Positions 50,701-64,000 of a stretch of 64,000 bases of DNA are shown piece after piece; the stretch's first letter is position 1, and each line of letters opens with the position of its first letter. The DNA is from Acanthornis magna (Eukaryota; Chordata; Aves; Passeriformes; Acanthizidae), in contig JAWUZG010000332.1 of NCBI GenBank assembly GCA_036785705.1, positions 1,736,001 to 1,800,000 of the forward strand, written 5' to 3'. The notes beneath the pieces were generated by a model. It ran no database searches and was not told the origin of the DNA. It was given only the letters and a program-made list of their open reading frames with translations. A program made the position numbers and the translations under genes.

Positions 50701-53700
50701 TGTTGTATTCTGTGCTGGCTCCTGGAGGCACCTGCCCTAGTACTGACCATGTGTAACATCCTTAGGCTTATGTGTGCTATTTGTTCATTAGTCTGTGCTT
50801 GCACAGTGATTGTCCATCTGTGCTCAGGTGTGAAAGACAGATTTACACAAGCTGGACTGTAGTAAATACAGTTGATTCCTGGAATGTATCACAGGCGCAG
50901 TTCATCCCCAGAACATATCAGACTGTATTTAGATACCATAGGAACTCAAATTTATACCTTCTGTCCTTTGGTATTTCTGCCCCTAAATGCACAATGAAGT
51001 AATCTGGGTAAATGAAATCAAAACACGAACTTACTAAACTTGATTTCCTATAGGCTGAGATGGAAGAAGCAGCTTTGGTAGTATTTTTTACTTTTCATTT
51101 TATTAAGATGCTGGTATTATTGAGGGCCTTCAAATAGAATCTCTCTGGGTTAGAGCTTGCAGCTGAGCAACTATTCAGTGGGAAGGATGACTTTTGTGGT
51201 TTCTGAAGTTGTTATAAATATCTCAGGAATTGCTGACTGTTCAAGTCATTCAGACTTTTCAGTAGCACGTTACTGATAGGGAGAAGATCATCACTGAGTT
51301 GGTGAAATTGTATTTGCCTGAAAGTTCAAGGAGCTATGCAAACCGAAACTTCCTTGCCATGTTTGCCCTATTGAAACTGAGATACCATCTTGTAAAAAGG
51401 CATAATATCATTCCATTACAGCAACATGCCTGTAGGCAAGGCACAATATGTGAGCATCATTTGTTTGCTCAGAGCCATGACTGTCATTCAGAAATATTGA
51501 AAGGTACCAGTTGGATTTTTTCACACAAATGGTTAAGGGACTTTTCTCAACATCAAATTAGCGTTCAAGAGTGAAAATATAACTTCTGTTTCCTCAGATG
51601 CTGAGTTGTAAGAGTGACTAATCGTGATTCCTGGGGGAATTTATTTATTTTTTTTTTACTTGAGTGGTACTAGATAAATAGGTTTATCAGTTTTCCACAG
51701 AACGCTTATATTTAGTAAACTTGAAATGAGATGAATTACAGTGAAGTTACTCCTCTTTCCAGTTTTCTTTAGGAGGGGAATTATTTTAAGGAGGCGGGTG
51801 CTATTTATATCTCCCACACAATGCTATAGCCTCAAGCTACATTACACAGTGTGGATACGGCCAAAAAAAAGGGAATGGCTGTAATTGCCTAACTGAGTGG
51901 AGTTTGTCTTTTGTAGCTCTTTATTTTTGCCCTTTATTTAAACTTCTTTTGCTCAGTGAAACAGGACATCACTAACTCATGTACAAAATGTTGTTTCTGA
52001 TCAGTTCAGTTTTGTACAGTGCATGGGAAGCATGGTGTGGGAAGGATTAGGTCAAGGTTAGGACTGTGGAGCAAAGAGGAGTCCGAGGAGGCTCCAGGTT
52101 TGTGGAGCCCCACGCCTGTGCAGGGAAGCAGTGATCTGCCATCCCAACCAATGGCTCACCATGTGGCTGTGCTGCTTTCCAAAAGCAACCCAGAGCAATA
52201 CAGAGAATCAGTTCTGAATGTTCTCATCGGTATATAAATGCTGGTGTTACTTGAATACCTCTTTCAGTACAGCAAAAGCTGTATTTCCAAATCTAGTAAT
52301 TTATGTGAACCAGTTAGTTTTCTTCTTTTGCAGAGTTCTCTACATTTTCAGTATTAAATAGTGAAATAATAATCCTTATGTGCCCAGTCCTGTCAATATA
52401 TCCCTGGGCAGCTTCTCAAAGACTCCTTGAGTCTCAATCATCTGTATTCATTTGCTAGTTCTAATTTTCTGGATAATTACTGCATATTTCAAGGCCACTT
52501 CTGTTGTGATACTTATCCAGATTTAATTCTTTCAGATACTTTATTTCTTAACCTATAATTTTACTTCCCTAAGAGTATTTGAAGATGGGTATGCACATTC
52601 AGTTTAGTCCTAGATTTTGAGATTGAATCACACTCCAAGCGTGTCCTCTGTCTCAATCAGGACTCACTGTGCTGTCCCCTGAAGACTCTTTTTGTGGACT
52701 AAATGTCCTTTCACAGGAACAAGGACACTCTGTACATAATGGAGCATGGTATCAGCTCTTGTGGGTGACAGAGTGCCACCTAATCTTTCCAAATTAAGGT
52801 TTCTGTTAATTTAAAGTAGAAATTCTCATATGTTTTCAAATTTTTGTGTGGTTTGAATTAATTAATTACATTTTACTTTTCTAGATAGCAGGACAGATGA
52901 AGACAGTCTGGTGTGATTTCAATTTTGTGGCTTTTTGGGTCTTTTTAAGGGAAAAAAGTTAGAGGAGATACCTATGATAAATGTTAGAAGACTGACCTAT
53001 AACCACAGCAGGCAGACATTAATAATCAGTGTTTTCTGTGTTATCATCAGTCCAGCTGTTTTTCTAAAGATCTGAGAAAATACTCTGGGAACAGTCAGTA
53101 CTGCAGTGCTTCAGCTTAAAGGCTGGAGTTGAGGGGGAGGATTTGGACAGAATTCCGAGGACTTCACAGTCAGCATCACAAAGATAAATAATTCTACATG
53201 GTGCAGTATAAAGGAGGTAGAGCAGGCATCAGTACGCTTCTCCTGGCTTTGGTCAGCTCCCTGATATTTTATACTAAAGGGTTTTTCCTAGCTATTTCTT
53301 TTTTTTTACTGACACATTTCACCACCTTCTTTTTCCATCATTTTCAGTCCTGGTAAAAATATTATGGCATTTGCCTGTCTTTGTCTGAAAGATCATTTAT
53401 TCCCCCTTCCTACATTTTTTTCTAATATAACATAGTACCTTGAGCTTGAGACATTAATGTGGTTCCAGATAATCTCCTAGTCTTGTTTGACACGTGATGG
53501 CTTAAAAGCACTCTTTTAAAAGCAGAATATTACAGTATTAATGTGCAAAGTGAGGGTTATTCTCTTTCCCTACATATGATCAATTCTTTGCATGGCATGA
53601 AACAAATGGAGGAACAGATCATCTTACAGAAATAATGATCATCTTAGAAAAATGATCTGAAGAAATCAATATTTTTCTTTCCTTGACTTTTGTCCCTCCT

Positions 53701-54725
53701 TATTTGAGTCTAGTTCATGAAGTAATGGAATGTTAAAAATGCTTCAGATCACTTCTGTGGTGATAAATTTTGACACTCTTTCAAATATTGGTTTCATATA
53801 TTTCCTTTTTGTTAGTCTTCTTGTGCCATATGTACTGCAATATACTCTCATTTTTTCTTAGCTTGAAAGAAATGGTTTTTTTCTTTTTACAAACAAAATC
53901 TTTTCAGACCATTTTAAATGTGATTTGAAGTATTTCTTGAGCTTCGCTGTTGCGTCTCAGAGGAGTAGAACATATGTGGCAACTTCTCCAGAAAGAACCT
54001 CTCAAAAGAACATATTAAAGATGAAATATAAGGATTTTTAGATCAAAAGGATAATGATTTTTTAAAATCTTTACTATGTGATTAATTAATCAGAAGGTAT
54101 TATAAAGATGTACAAACTTGCACAAGGAGAGAGAAGAGAAGGAAGACAGTGACTTTGAAATTAATGTAGACACAGACCTAAACACGCTGTCAGAAGTTGC
54201 TTATAAACCAACAGACAGAGCTGTAACATATGCACTTGTTAGAAATCTGAGCTGTGTCAGAGCGAGTATGATGAGAGAAGTCATTGGTATGATCACAAAG
54301 CTCTCATTTTATCAGATATTTATTGTGTTTGCAGAGATGGGATGCTGTGACATGAAACCATCAGGAGCATTGCAGGGGCTGTTCAGAAGCCCAGCATTAA
54401 CCCTTGGTGTGCCTCAGCCCTCCTGGGCACTGTGAGCTGGGCAGGGGAATGTGGTTATGCCTTCTCGTGATTCCTCTCAAGGGTACAAACCCAAAGCAGG
54501 CTTAAAGCTGAAAGTAATCAGCTAACATACATTAGTATGAACCAAAGTTATGTATTTCTGACAGGAATTCCAACAGACTTAACTCTATAACTGTGAAAAA
54601 AAAATTGTTTAACAAAAGCCTAGCAGATTTTTCAGAGCAATGAGATATATGTATCCAAAAGAAATGCTGGACCAAAACACCTCACACTATGATAATTTCT
54701 GTTTCAGATTTCATATGCGAGCATG

Positions 54726-54765
54726 TATATGACTTGTTCATGCTTTATATGACTTGTTCATGCTT
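54726..54765. repeat. Exact tandem duplication of 20 bp
   Basis: Unit tatatgacttgttcatgctt occurs at 54726-54745 and again, without mismatch, at 54746-54765. The lack of differences suggests a recent duplication. Confidence 0.92.
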
Positions 54766-57700
54766 TAAATGCAGTTGTGAATGCATTTATCATTTGGTTA
54801 GTTAATAATACAGAATACAGACATAATGAAACCTCTTCTAGCAGATCAGCTGCAAGAAAAGCCAGCAGCAGGAAAGAAGAATGTATTGAAGATTCTGACA
54901 TGAGGTTCATAGATCAGCCATACCTGCCTATACCCTCAAGACAAAGATATGCTGAAATTAACTTTATAGTCTTTATTACAGTCCATCTAATTTTTTTTAA
55001 GATCTATTTTACCTATTTATGGAAGACAAGTTGAATTCCACAACTCTGTGAGCTCTTATGATGCTTGTGTAAGCACAGCAGGTTGTAATTAAGCTTAGTA
55101 AATCTCAACATTCAAAGAAAATCTTCAAGAATTAAAATCTAAGATCTTGGTTCTGCAAGTTCATGTAAGCTTTAATGAAACAATACTAATGGTATTTCAA
55201 AAAGGATTTTGAGAAATAATCAGAGAGCAACTCCATTATCATGATAGATCAATAATCATTTAGGAAAGTTTTGGTTTGTATGCATGGAAACTGTGAATTT
55301 ATGGCAATGCTAGCAAAATGTGATGATTGTAGGTCTGGAGGCTGGAATAAGCCTGCACAGCTCCAGCAGTGCTCAGTGTGCCAGAGTGTAGTCCATGCTC
55401 CAGTTACTTGTGCACAGTAAAGCATTCACCAGTCTGGGAAATGGTTGCAAACCTGATGTAGTTTGCCCTGGATCCTGATGGTCTCAAAATACTGACTTAC
55501 CTTTTAAAGAGTTTCAGAGGTCTGAGGAATTAAAATGTCAGAGGCAATATTCTTTGTAGACTTTCTTATCTAATTGAAACATAAAGTCCAGTAAGTGAAT
55601 TGTGATAATTTTGTACAGGAGCTTCTATGAAAGATCCATCCCATTAGGTAAATGTGTTTCAGCTGCTGTTATTGAGGTGCTAATACAGAGCCCTTGCCAA
55701 GCAGCCCTTTTTAGCAACAGCTCAATTCATGTATGTTGAATATGTGTTTGAGTTCTGCTTCATACCCTGAATCAAGCATTCAGAAGGAAAATGATCTCAT
55801 GGTGATTTTGTTACCTAAGGATTATTGGTCACCCAGGAGTGTCCTCACACAGGACCATAAGGGGCAGCATGAACTGCCTTCACAACACCTGCTGGATTCT
55901 CACCTCAAGTGGTGTCTCCTGAGCCTCTGAGCATTCCTGCTGGAATGGTGGGGAGGGGGGAGCTGGAGCCAAAGTGAGGAGCTGCACCTTCCCTGTTTGA
56001 CTTCACTCTTCCTCAGTGTTTTTCTGGTTCTTGTCCTCCTCCCCCAGAAGCAAGGATCTCATCTACTCCTACCATAACACATCTTCCTTTTGACCATATT
56101 CCTGTGGAGATCTTTGCTGCTGCTTTTTCAACTCTTATCTGTCAGATTTTGGTTCTCACACATGTTTTCCTTTGTCCCATTTGTCCAACTGTTTCACAAC
56201 TCTCCATTGCCTCTGTGGGGTTATATATTATTTATGCACTTAATTGAACTTCATCACAAAATGCTTCAGCCTTATTGCTGTTTGTGCTTCTTGTGAAGTT
56301 AGAATGTGAAAAAGTGTTCCTGTGCTGTTGGCAAGTTGCAAAGGTGTTATCCAGGGCTCCTCTGGCAGAAGGCAGGCAGCCTGCCCAAGGGACACAGCAG
56401 CCTCTGCTTTGGCTGGGCTGTCCCAGGGCAAAAGAAAAACCAAAAAAACCAAAACCTAGCTTAAAATGCAGATTTTAAAACCATTTGTTACATCTTTACA
56501 ACCTCCCCCTATAACCCATTTCTGTCCCTGGTGTCCAGAAAAGGGAGCTGTCACAGGGGTGGTGGCCAAGGGCACAGGGGCAGTGCCACAGAGCATTCAC
56601 TGTTTGAGGGGCGTGGGTTAGGAGCCAGGGTTGGGTTAAGAGTCACGGTTGAGCTGGGAGTCCAGCTCTCATCAAAAAGTGCTTTGGTTAATTCTGTGAT
56701 TGGTACAGCAGGGAAGTGTTGTAGCAATATATCAGTTCCATAATGTACGTAGGCCTCGGGTGCTGAAACCTGGTTTTTTGTTGGGTTTTTTTGTGGTTTT
56801 ACCACTTGTGGATTTTTGCCATGCCTGTCACTGTATATCAGGTTTATTTTTGTTCATCTCTGTTTTAGAGTGCTGAACATAATATGCCCCAGAGTCACAG
56901 CTGAGGCTCGCTGTGGTTTCAGTGAGCAGTGGTGCTCACCCCCTGAGCCAGAACCGCTCTGTGCAGGGTTTCTGCCGTGCCGAGTTATCCCTTTGCTCCC
57001 TGGGACTGAGCAGGGGCCATTAGTCCATTGATTGCTGCTCCTGGGCTGCTCTCCCGCCTCACACCGGGTTTGAAAGAGATACTCGGTGACTTTGGAAGTA
57101 GATGTACAATCTGTGCATTTATCAGTGGGAATGAAAGAATCGTTTTTGTGCAGACACAGGTGAGTTACTGCTTGTGTGGGCTTGAAGGCTACTGGCAAAA
57201 AAAGATTTCCCTAGAAAATAACTAGACAGGAAAAATGAGCTGCGCTTCTGAGGATCTGAAGTATAAAATATGCAAATTACAAGAATTTGGCATACTGTCA
57301 GACTTCGACTTTTTCCCTTGATATGCAGAATTTGTGTGACCTGCTCAGTCCAGCATCTTACTTGCAATAGATTTTTACAATGAAATTTGCAAGTGGCTTC
57401 CTTTTTTATTTTCTCGTCTTTTAGCGTGAGCGTTTTATGACAGAAATTCCAAGTCCAGTTTGGGGTGTTATGTTATGCTTTAGACATCTGTCTCCTTAAA
57501 ACTTGAGTGAAAATACAAGATGCCTATTTGAATAACACGGTGTCACCAACAGTGCTTGAAAGCGATGCAGGAGGTGATGGTGCTTCCTTATGCTTCTCTC
57601 ATCACACATCATGTAGTACATTCGGGCACGTATGTGGGTAGTTCTTTGAGAAAGAATAATAAACAGGTCCAAGATGTGATGTCAGATCTAGTTAATCAGT

Positions 57701-60700
57701 GTACTAGAAATACATTACCCTAAATCTTGGTTAGGAAAACAGTAATCAAAGTCTTGAGTTTCTTTTCATTTGGGGAGACAGATGGCATATCTGCTTAACG
57801 GCAAATATCCAAAAGAATTTTTTTAAAAAATGCTATCTTTCAAAACATGGCAATCAGAATCATCTTGGAGAGGAACTATTAAATTTAATAAGCCATATGT
57901 TCAGTGAATTTACTTATTTTGTTCAAAGATGTAGACATAGAATTCACCTCTGTGTCCTTTTGTGTAAATTAACTGCCTTATTCTCTGCTACACAATTAAA
58001 GTATTTAACAAAGTTCCAAATGTGCAACATATTATTAGCCAAATACAGCTAGTAGTTTTCATGTTGCTGAAATAAATGCATTTAGGTGAACAGTCTGCAG
58101 TTTACTAGAATTCCCTCTGTGGAGTTCAGCGTGTTTGAAGATCAGATTGACTGGCAGCTTCCTTGGTATACATAAAACAGATCTAAAATTATTTCAAATA
58201 GAAATTCTCTGAGGGTTCTATCATCTTTGCCGTTCTGTTGTACTGAAGATGCAGATGTGCCAGACTGTTCTGCAGGATTATAAATGCATTAGTGAAACCC
58301 TAATACACTCTCTAACAAATATATGCAGTGCAAGAGGTTTTTGTAGCCATCTTGTACCCACTCATTTTATTTATTTCATGTAATTGGCATGTTGTTCTGC
58401 TTTTATAGCTTGTTAAAATGAGATGTGAAAATGGCTGTAGCTAATGGCTGCTGGAAATCTTTTCCCATGGTAGGCAGGAGGAAAAAAAATGCATTGCAAA
58501 TTTTAACGCACAGAGCTCTCCCAGTGAGAAGCGAAGATTAAAAAAGATGGATATAATGCATTGCTGTGAGTGGTAGAAGCAAGTTTTAATGACGTTGGAG
58601 AGATAAATGAACATTGCAGATGTGAAGTGGCATCCAGTGCTGGGGCAGGGCTGCTCCGCCCTGTGCTGCTGACGCTGGGACAGGGGTGCTGTGAGGAACC
58701 TGGCGGTAGTGAAGGGGTTTTTCTTTCCTTCTGCAGAGAAAATGGTGAGGGAAGATGTGGAATGAGGTGTTCCGTGTCTTCCTTCACAAAGTGCAGGACT
58801 TGGCTCCAAGAAACTTAGACAAGGTAAACTTGTGAGCTCCTCCTCCCTTGGAGTCAGGGCACTCCAGTGGGTGGACATAAATTAACATGTTTTTATTCGG
58901 ATTTAGCAATGAACTGCTGAGGTCTGACTAGATAGAAATCCATGTAAATGTCCAGTCTATACATCATTAGTTTTAAAGAAATGCTTTCTTCTTTTGCTCC
59001 TGGACTACAGTGCAGATACTGTCACATTATTTGATGTTATTTGAATTGCTGTCAGGAGAAACCCACAGTCCTTCCTGTGGTTCTTAAACGTTTCGTTTTT
59101 AAACTTCAGTGGCTTTAAAAAAAAAAAAATTATAGTGCTGCACACCAAGATTTTAAACAGTCTTTCCTCCAGTCTTTGGCAGCTCTTGGAACATGAAAGG
59201 ATTTTAGTTTCACGATTTGACCTGAGAAAATGGAAGACAGCAGAGGAATTTTGGTGCATCAATAGTCTTCTCGGTCACTAAGGGCATTGCACTGTCTCAC
59301 CATATTTAATAAAATGAGCAAACATTCTTTATATTTCCATCTGATCTAGGAACCTCTGGTTTGTTCCATGGCAAGACATTAAATTGCAAGTAAAAATAAA
59401 AACAAAATTTCCCTTTAAAGAAGCAGGTCTTACAGAGCGCTTGTTTTCTGGCTTCCTATACAAGAAAAAATTTATTTGAATACTTTAAAAAAAAAATTAA
59501 GAATTTTTTTTCCATCATTAAAACATTTTAGAAGCTGCTGGGAAAAGGGCTTGAGTTTTGTTTGGTATGTCAATATGCATTTAAAAAAAAAATCTTTTCA
59601 GTGTAGCGTTTGTTTTCTATACAACAGCGTAGCACCTGCTAGATGTGTTCAGAGAATGATCAACTGTTGTGTGCCTGTTCCAGTGTGAAATATTGGTAAG
59701 ATGAAGTATATCAAAGACATTTATCTGCTGCAAATCAGTTTGTCTCAGAAAAGACACAGTTAAATTATATGGAGCCTAATTTTTTTACTGATACACCTTC
59801 TGAATTTTATCTGATATACTGTATTTTTCTTCCCCAATAGGTCAAATGAATCATCCCTTACTTTCTCTTTTAGAATGGACAGTAAAAGTAAATTCAGCAC
59901 ATGCCATTTGTGTATAAGTGGCATGATTTACTGCACGGCTGAATATAAAATCATAAAACTTACAGGACATGGTTAATACATAACCATCAAAATAACAGAG
60001 TGCAATTCTAAATTTATGAGGCTGAACTTAACACTGAATATCAAATAAGAACCACATTGATTTCTGTAGCGCATGGCTTAAAAACACATTAGGTGGCATA
60101 ACTGCAAGACAGTACATTGATTTAAGCGTAAAATGCATAGCACTCAATACTTCACCACCTAACGTTTCCCAGTAATGAACAAAGCTGTTGTATATTGATG
60201 AAAGGAAAATTATTTGTTTTGTTAGATTATGGTGCTCAAGCAGATGCCTTGCTTTTAGACTGGGTTGGCATAATTGGAATCACACTTGGTAACAAATGAC
60301 GTTGGACACCTGAAAGAGAGAGCGCATGGTGAACTCTGCATAATGCGTTCTGAGAAATATGTATTTAGTCTGGACTTAATGTAAGGCTGAATTCAGGCAC
60401 CCTCATTTCAGGGAGGGTACTTTGGCAGGTACAGAAGATTAATTGCGTTTCAGAGGCCTCTAATTGCCTTTAAAATGTTAAACATTTGCCTTCCTGAATC
60501 ATGGCCAGAGAGTAAGTCTATAAATCTCTATCACCCTTTCTCATTGAGTTTTGCCAAAATTTACTCTATTTACATCAGGAAACACACTTTCTGCCTTATT
60601 TCAGGCCCCAATACACAAAATGTCTCAGCAAGTGAAGAGTTTCATTCACTTTAGTCTTAGGTCCCCAAAAGATAAATTGACTTGACATTGGCAATTCCTC

Positions 60701-63700
60701 TAGATTTAGTCTTAAGTAGAAAATTCGGTGTGGGGGTTGAAATTGGGTCTGTTGAAAAAGATTTCCTCACAATGCACTGTACCCAGGGTGGCATCCTTGT
60801 CCTTTTTAATGCTCCAGTAGCGCAAAGGGGACTTGAAGCAGCTCAGTCAGAAGCTTCAGGTGAGTGTGGTCCCTGGGTCTGCCGGGACTGGGAACAGCCA
60901 GGAACTGCGCAGTGAGCGCTGCCCTTGGTGCCACATGTGAGAGAGCGCTGCTCCTCAGCCTGGGAGAGCAGCACAGCAAGAACACCTTGGTCTGGAAGGA
61001 CCTGAACTATTTAGAGCATACAGGGCTGTGTATCAGCTCCAGCTGTGCACGCGCTCTCACAGATGTGTGTGGTTTGGATTTGTTGTGTGAAGTGTAGCTA
61101 CTCCTGTGTTCAGACTTCCAGCAGGATGTGCCCTTTGGGTTGTGTGCATTTGGTAGCTGAAGGGAGCACATATCAGGTCAAAGTCTGTTGCGCATTCAAA
61201 AATTTCACAGGGTGCTACATTGATTGTGAATGTTTTAGAAGACAAATTGGATGCAGTCGTGTTCTAGTCTTGCTTACATTTTGAGGGTTTTTTTTGTCCT
61301 GCAAAGTTTAAGTATTAGTCTTCATGACATGCAAAACGGTCTGAGGTGTTAGAGAATAATGTTTTAATCATCATTGACATTTTCAGAGAAGATTAGAATT
61401 TAATAAAATTAATTGTCCATTTTTGAATGACTCACTTTGCAGTTAATCATACACCTTTAGCTTCCACTGCAGATGGGTATTTCTTTCCTGCAGTATTTTT
61501 TACCTTGAAACTTACCTGTAATTATGGTAATTGATTAAGTAGTTGGTTATATTTTTTCTTCAAATTAATTCAATATAATTTTAAGTTGTGCTTAGTGTGA
61601 AGTAAACTGCTTTTTTAATCTTGTTGAAAGAACCTTTTCTAAATCTGTACAAATTTTTTTTCTTTCCCTTTTAAAGGAAAATCTCCAGCTTACTAAAAGA
61701 ATATAACTTACTGGGGTTCTGTTTAATGGCAAGTATAGAATACATTGTTTTCACTGCTGTGCATCTCTAGTAATACAATTTGAAGTGCTAGGGCCCTTTG
61801 CATCCATTTCTGAATCTATTATTAGTTGATTAAATTAACTGGCTGGATCAGTACAGTGAGAAGAGACACAGTAATGATATTACAGAATTAGTATGCTATG
61901 ATGAATTGTCAGGAAAAGTAACTGTGACAGCCCTGTGGCCATATGCACTTAGCCATGCAATTTATAGTCATTTGAAAAGCCAAGGACTTTTCAGTTTTGG
62001 TTAGGAAATTTGTTCTTGCTTTTGACAGAAGTTGAGGGATATGTGTGTCTCGAACAAGAGGGGGTTTACAGTGCCAACGTGAAAAGAAACCAAAGGCTCT
62101 CCTCAACTGCTAGCATTTGGGTAATTTACAAAGAGCAAGCTACAAAAAAGGATGATTTTTATTGTAGCCGTGCCAGTTCTTTGAAATAGATTATAATATG
62201 ATAGTGCATAGTATATAATAGTGTGGTTCCTTTCTAGTTGTAGAAAATAGTATTGCTTAGGGTAAGGTAAAAGTGTATGCGATCTTGTATCACAATTTCA
62301 GTAGTTATGGAGCACCACAAATTTTGGTACAGCAGCAGTAGGGCTTTTTAGGAGGACCGTAAATACAGCTGGGTTTTATTCTTACAACTGATTTGAGACT
62401 ATTTAAAATGCCTTATTTTGCCTTTATGCGAGTATTTGTAAGTAAAATAAAGATTGACAAACACCATCAAAATCTCTGGTAGTTACAGTAGGTAATCAGC
62501 ATATAAGAATTGACTCATGGCCAATGCTGTAGCAATTCCCACTCTTTTCAGCTTGCCCTGCTTAGTTGCTGGACACTTGGAATCTAATTTTAAAATCTTG
62601 CCATTTTCACATTTACCATATTGTGGGTTGGCTCTCTCTGTAATATTCTTAATCATTAAAGCCAATTACAAAAATATATTTTCAAAGTAGTAACAGGCAG
62701 AGCCTGAATATAAAAGCAAGTGGACTAAGACAAAAGACAGCAGATTTTATAGTTAACTTATGCTTTTTGTGAGCCTAATAAATGCTATATCAGTAGTACT
62801 GTGGATATGTAATCTTTGCTGAACATCAGACTAAAATTCTTGTTGAGCTTTATGGAGTGTTAAGTCATTTTTCCTAATATTGGTTATGTCAGTTAAAACT
62901 GTAAAGAAAAGGAAAATATGAAATAGGCTTTTTGTAGTTAAATGATAGGATGTAAGAAGAATTCTTAATCTTATAGGAAACCACTACACAAGTTTTAATC
63001 CCTCCTGGGACCTCTTCCTGCTACATAGGTGCTGGAGATGATTCTTCAGGGTGCTGTGTTTGCTACCTCGTGCCCTGAGAGGAGAACTGTTTCTGTCTTT
63101 GTGTCTGCTCCGGCAGATTTTTCCTTTGTGCATGCTGTTTTAAACTTTAGGAGCAAATACAATTTTTCATTTTCATAAAATAATTTCACTGTCTAATTTT
63201 GATTGGAGAAACATTTTCATAGCTGCAGTCTGAGGCTGTCCTTTAAAGGTTACTTAGGCCATGGGCTTGGAATACCATTTTATACAAATGATCCAGTCAA
63301 TTCCACTCATCTGTTCCTCTACTTTGCTTTCTTTGTCGTTAGAAAGTTTCTCTTAGTGTTTCATTTGAGTGTTTTCTACCACAGTTGAAGCCCACACTTT
63401 GTTGTTTGTTTTTTAATGAAGAATGGATTTCTCCTTCTGTTTAAAATCTTCTCTCTTAATTTAATTATTAGATTAATTTAAAATCCTGTATTCGAGTTGT
63501 ATGTGTTATTTTTCAGACATAATACATTAAGCAAAACTTGTAGCATTAATACATTCAGAAAAATAATGGTCCTACCGCTGTTTTTAATAACAAGAACCTG
63601 CAGCAGTTTTGTTATTTTACTGGTAGAAGTCTTAATATTAATAAAGACTTAAATACTACTGTTAATGCTGGTGTTAAGTAAGAAAACCATTTCTACAGGT

Positions 63701-64000
63701 CCTCAGTTTAAGCAAATAGTCCCTTGACTTCAAAGTAAAATAGCTCAAATACTCAAAAACGTAGATGTTAGTGGCATAAATACTTAGTCTTGTAGCCCTA
63801 GGCAAAGGTATTTGTCAACTAACAAAACCAGTTATTACATCATTGTATTTGTGTGGACTGACCTGGACAGAATCTTCCTTGAAGTTATGCCCTAATACTA
63901 ATAATGGTGGTTGCTGGGGGTTTGTTTTGTGTTTTGCCATTACCTTTATCACAGATATATTAAAAATCATAGTCTGGAAAGCGAATATTTCCATAATTAT

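Larger units (their letters stand above)
4796..64000 (+). other. TENM2: TENM2 gene, 5' part (partial)
   Basis: This span runs from the first visible exon of teneurin-2 to the window edge. Two exons (4796-5086 and 40903-41178) join in frame through phase-1 boundaries and give the start of a teneurin intracellular domain. Teneurin-2 is a single-pass type II membrane protein of neurons that acts as a trans-synaptic adhesion molecule and binds latrophilins through its large extracellular part. Only the cytoplasmic N-terminus is encoded here. The next coding exon, expected to carry the proline-rich region and then the membrane segment, is absent from the 22.8 kb that follow, so the gene continues past position 64000. 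Paralogue choice: the opening [15 protein letters not shown] and the lack of insertions fit teneurin-2 rather than teneurins 1, 3 or 4 as I know them. Confidence 0.95.
41179..64000 (+). other. TENM2: TENM2 intron 2, 5' part (22.8 kb, open-ended)
   Basis: This intron starts at the donor after residue 167 and runs off the window. Mostly AT-rich unique sequence. Noted inside it: a T-run near 43646, an A/C-rich patch at 47703-47763, an unassigned minus-strand frame at 49637-49942, a 20-bp exact tandem duplication at 54726-54765, G-tracts at 56608-56635 and a small composite motif at 60439-60468. GC-richer patches near 56310-57060, 58640-58720 and 60850-61060 have no stable coding signal. I saw no teneurin proline-rich or membrane-segment exon. 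Confidence 0.9.

Noticed and set aside
58441..58878. 145-codon minus-strand frame
   Set aside because: Mixed Ser-, Pro-, Phe- and His-rich product without a domain, overlapped by other frames; treated as chance.
60089..60162. Possible microRNA-like hairpin from ttaggtgg and ccacctaa arms
   Set aside because: Only 8 bp pair and the interior does not pair well; many such pairs are expected by chance at this spacing.
1..64000. CRISPR arrays, bacterial operons, phage or plasmid elements, tRNA and rRNA genes
   Set aside because: No regular spacer-repeat array, dense coding, or conserved RNA signature was seen; the window is vertebrate intronic DNA.

Overview
The window is vertebrate nuclear DNA and holds one recognisable gene: the 5' part of teneurin-2 (TENM2) on the plus strand. 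The organism is most likely a bird. The evidence is an N-terminus close to avian teneurin-2 (it starts MDIKDRRH), two CR1 LINE 3'-end copies with bird-type sequence, very low repeat density, AT-rich introns of tens of kilobases, and no mammalian Alu or L1 sequence.

Layout. 1-4795 is an AT-rich non-coding flank, probably a 5'-UTR intron, because the first exon seen opens with a good splice acceptor. 4796-5086 is an exon with 65 nt of 5' UTR and the first 75 codons. 5087-40902 is a 35.8-kb phase-1 intron containing an antisense CR1 (16493-16652), a sense CR1 (37426-37869), several GC-rich islands (clearest at 28610-28945), a two-hairpin element just after the donor (5372-5425) and scattered simple repeats. 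40903-41178 is the second coding exon, 276 nt and phase 1 on both sides. 41179-64000 is the start of the next intron; its acceptor lies beyond the window.

Together the two exons encode residues 1-167 and the first base of codon 168 of the cytoplasmic N-terminus of a type II transmembrane adhesion protein (about 2,800 residues in the family). The transmembrane segment, EGF repeats, NHL propeller and YD shell lie further 3'. I found no second protein-coding gene that I can support, and no tRNA, rRNA, CRISPR array, phage or bacterial-type element. Most other open frames of 60-145 codons look like chance frames in non-coding DNA. No exciting new system is evident; the second-look items are intronic structures, a few sequence islands and one unassigned minus-strand frame.
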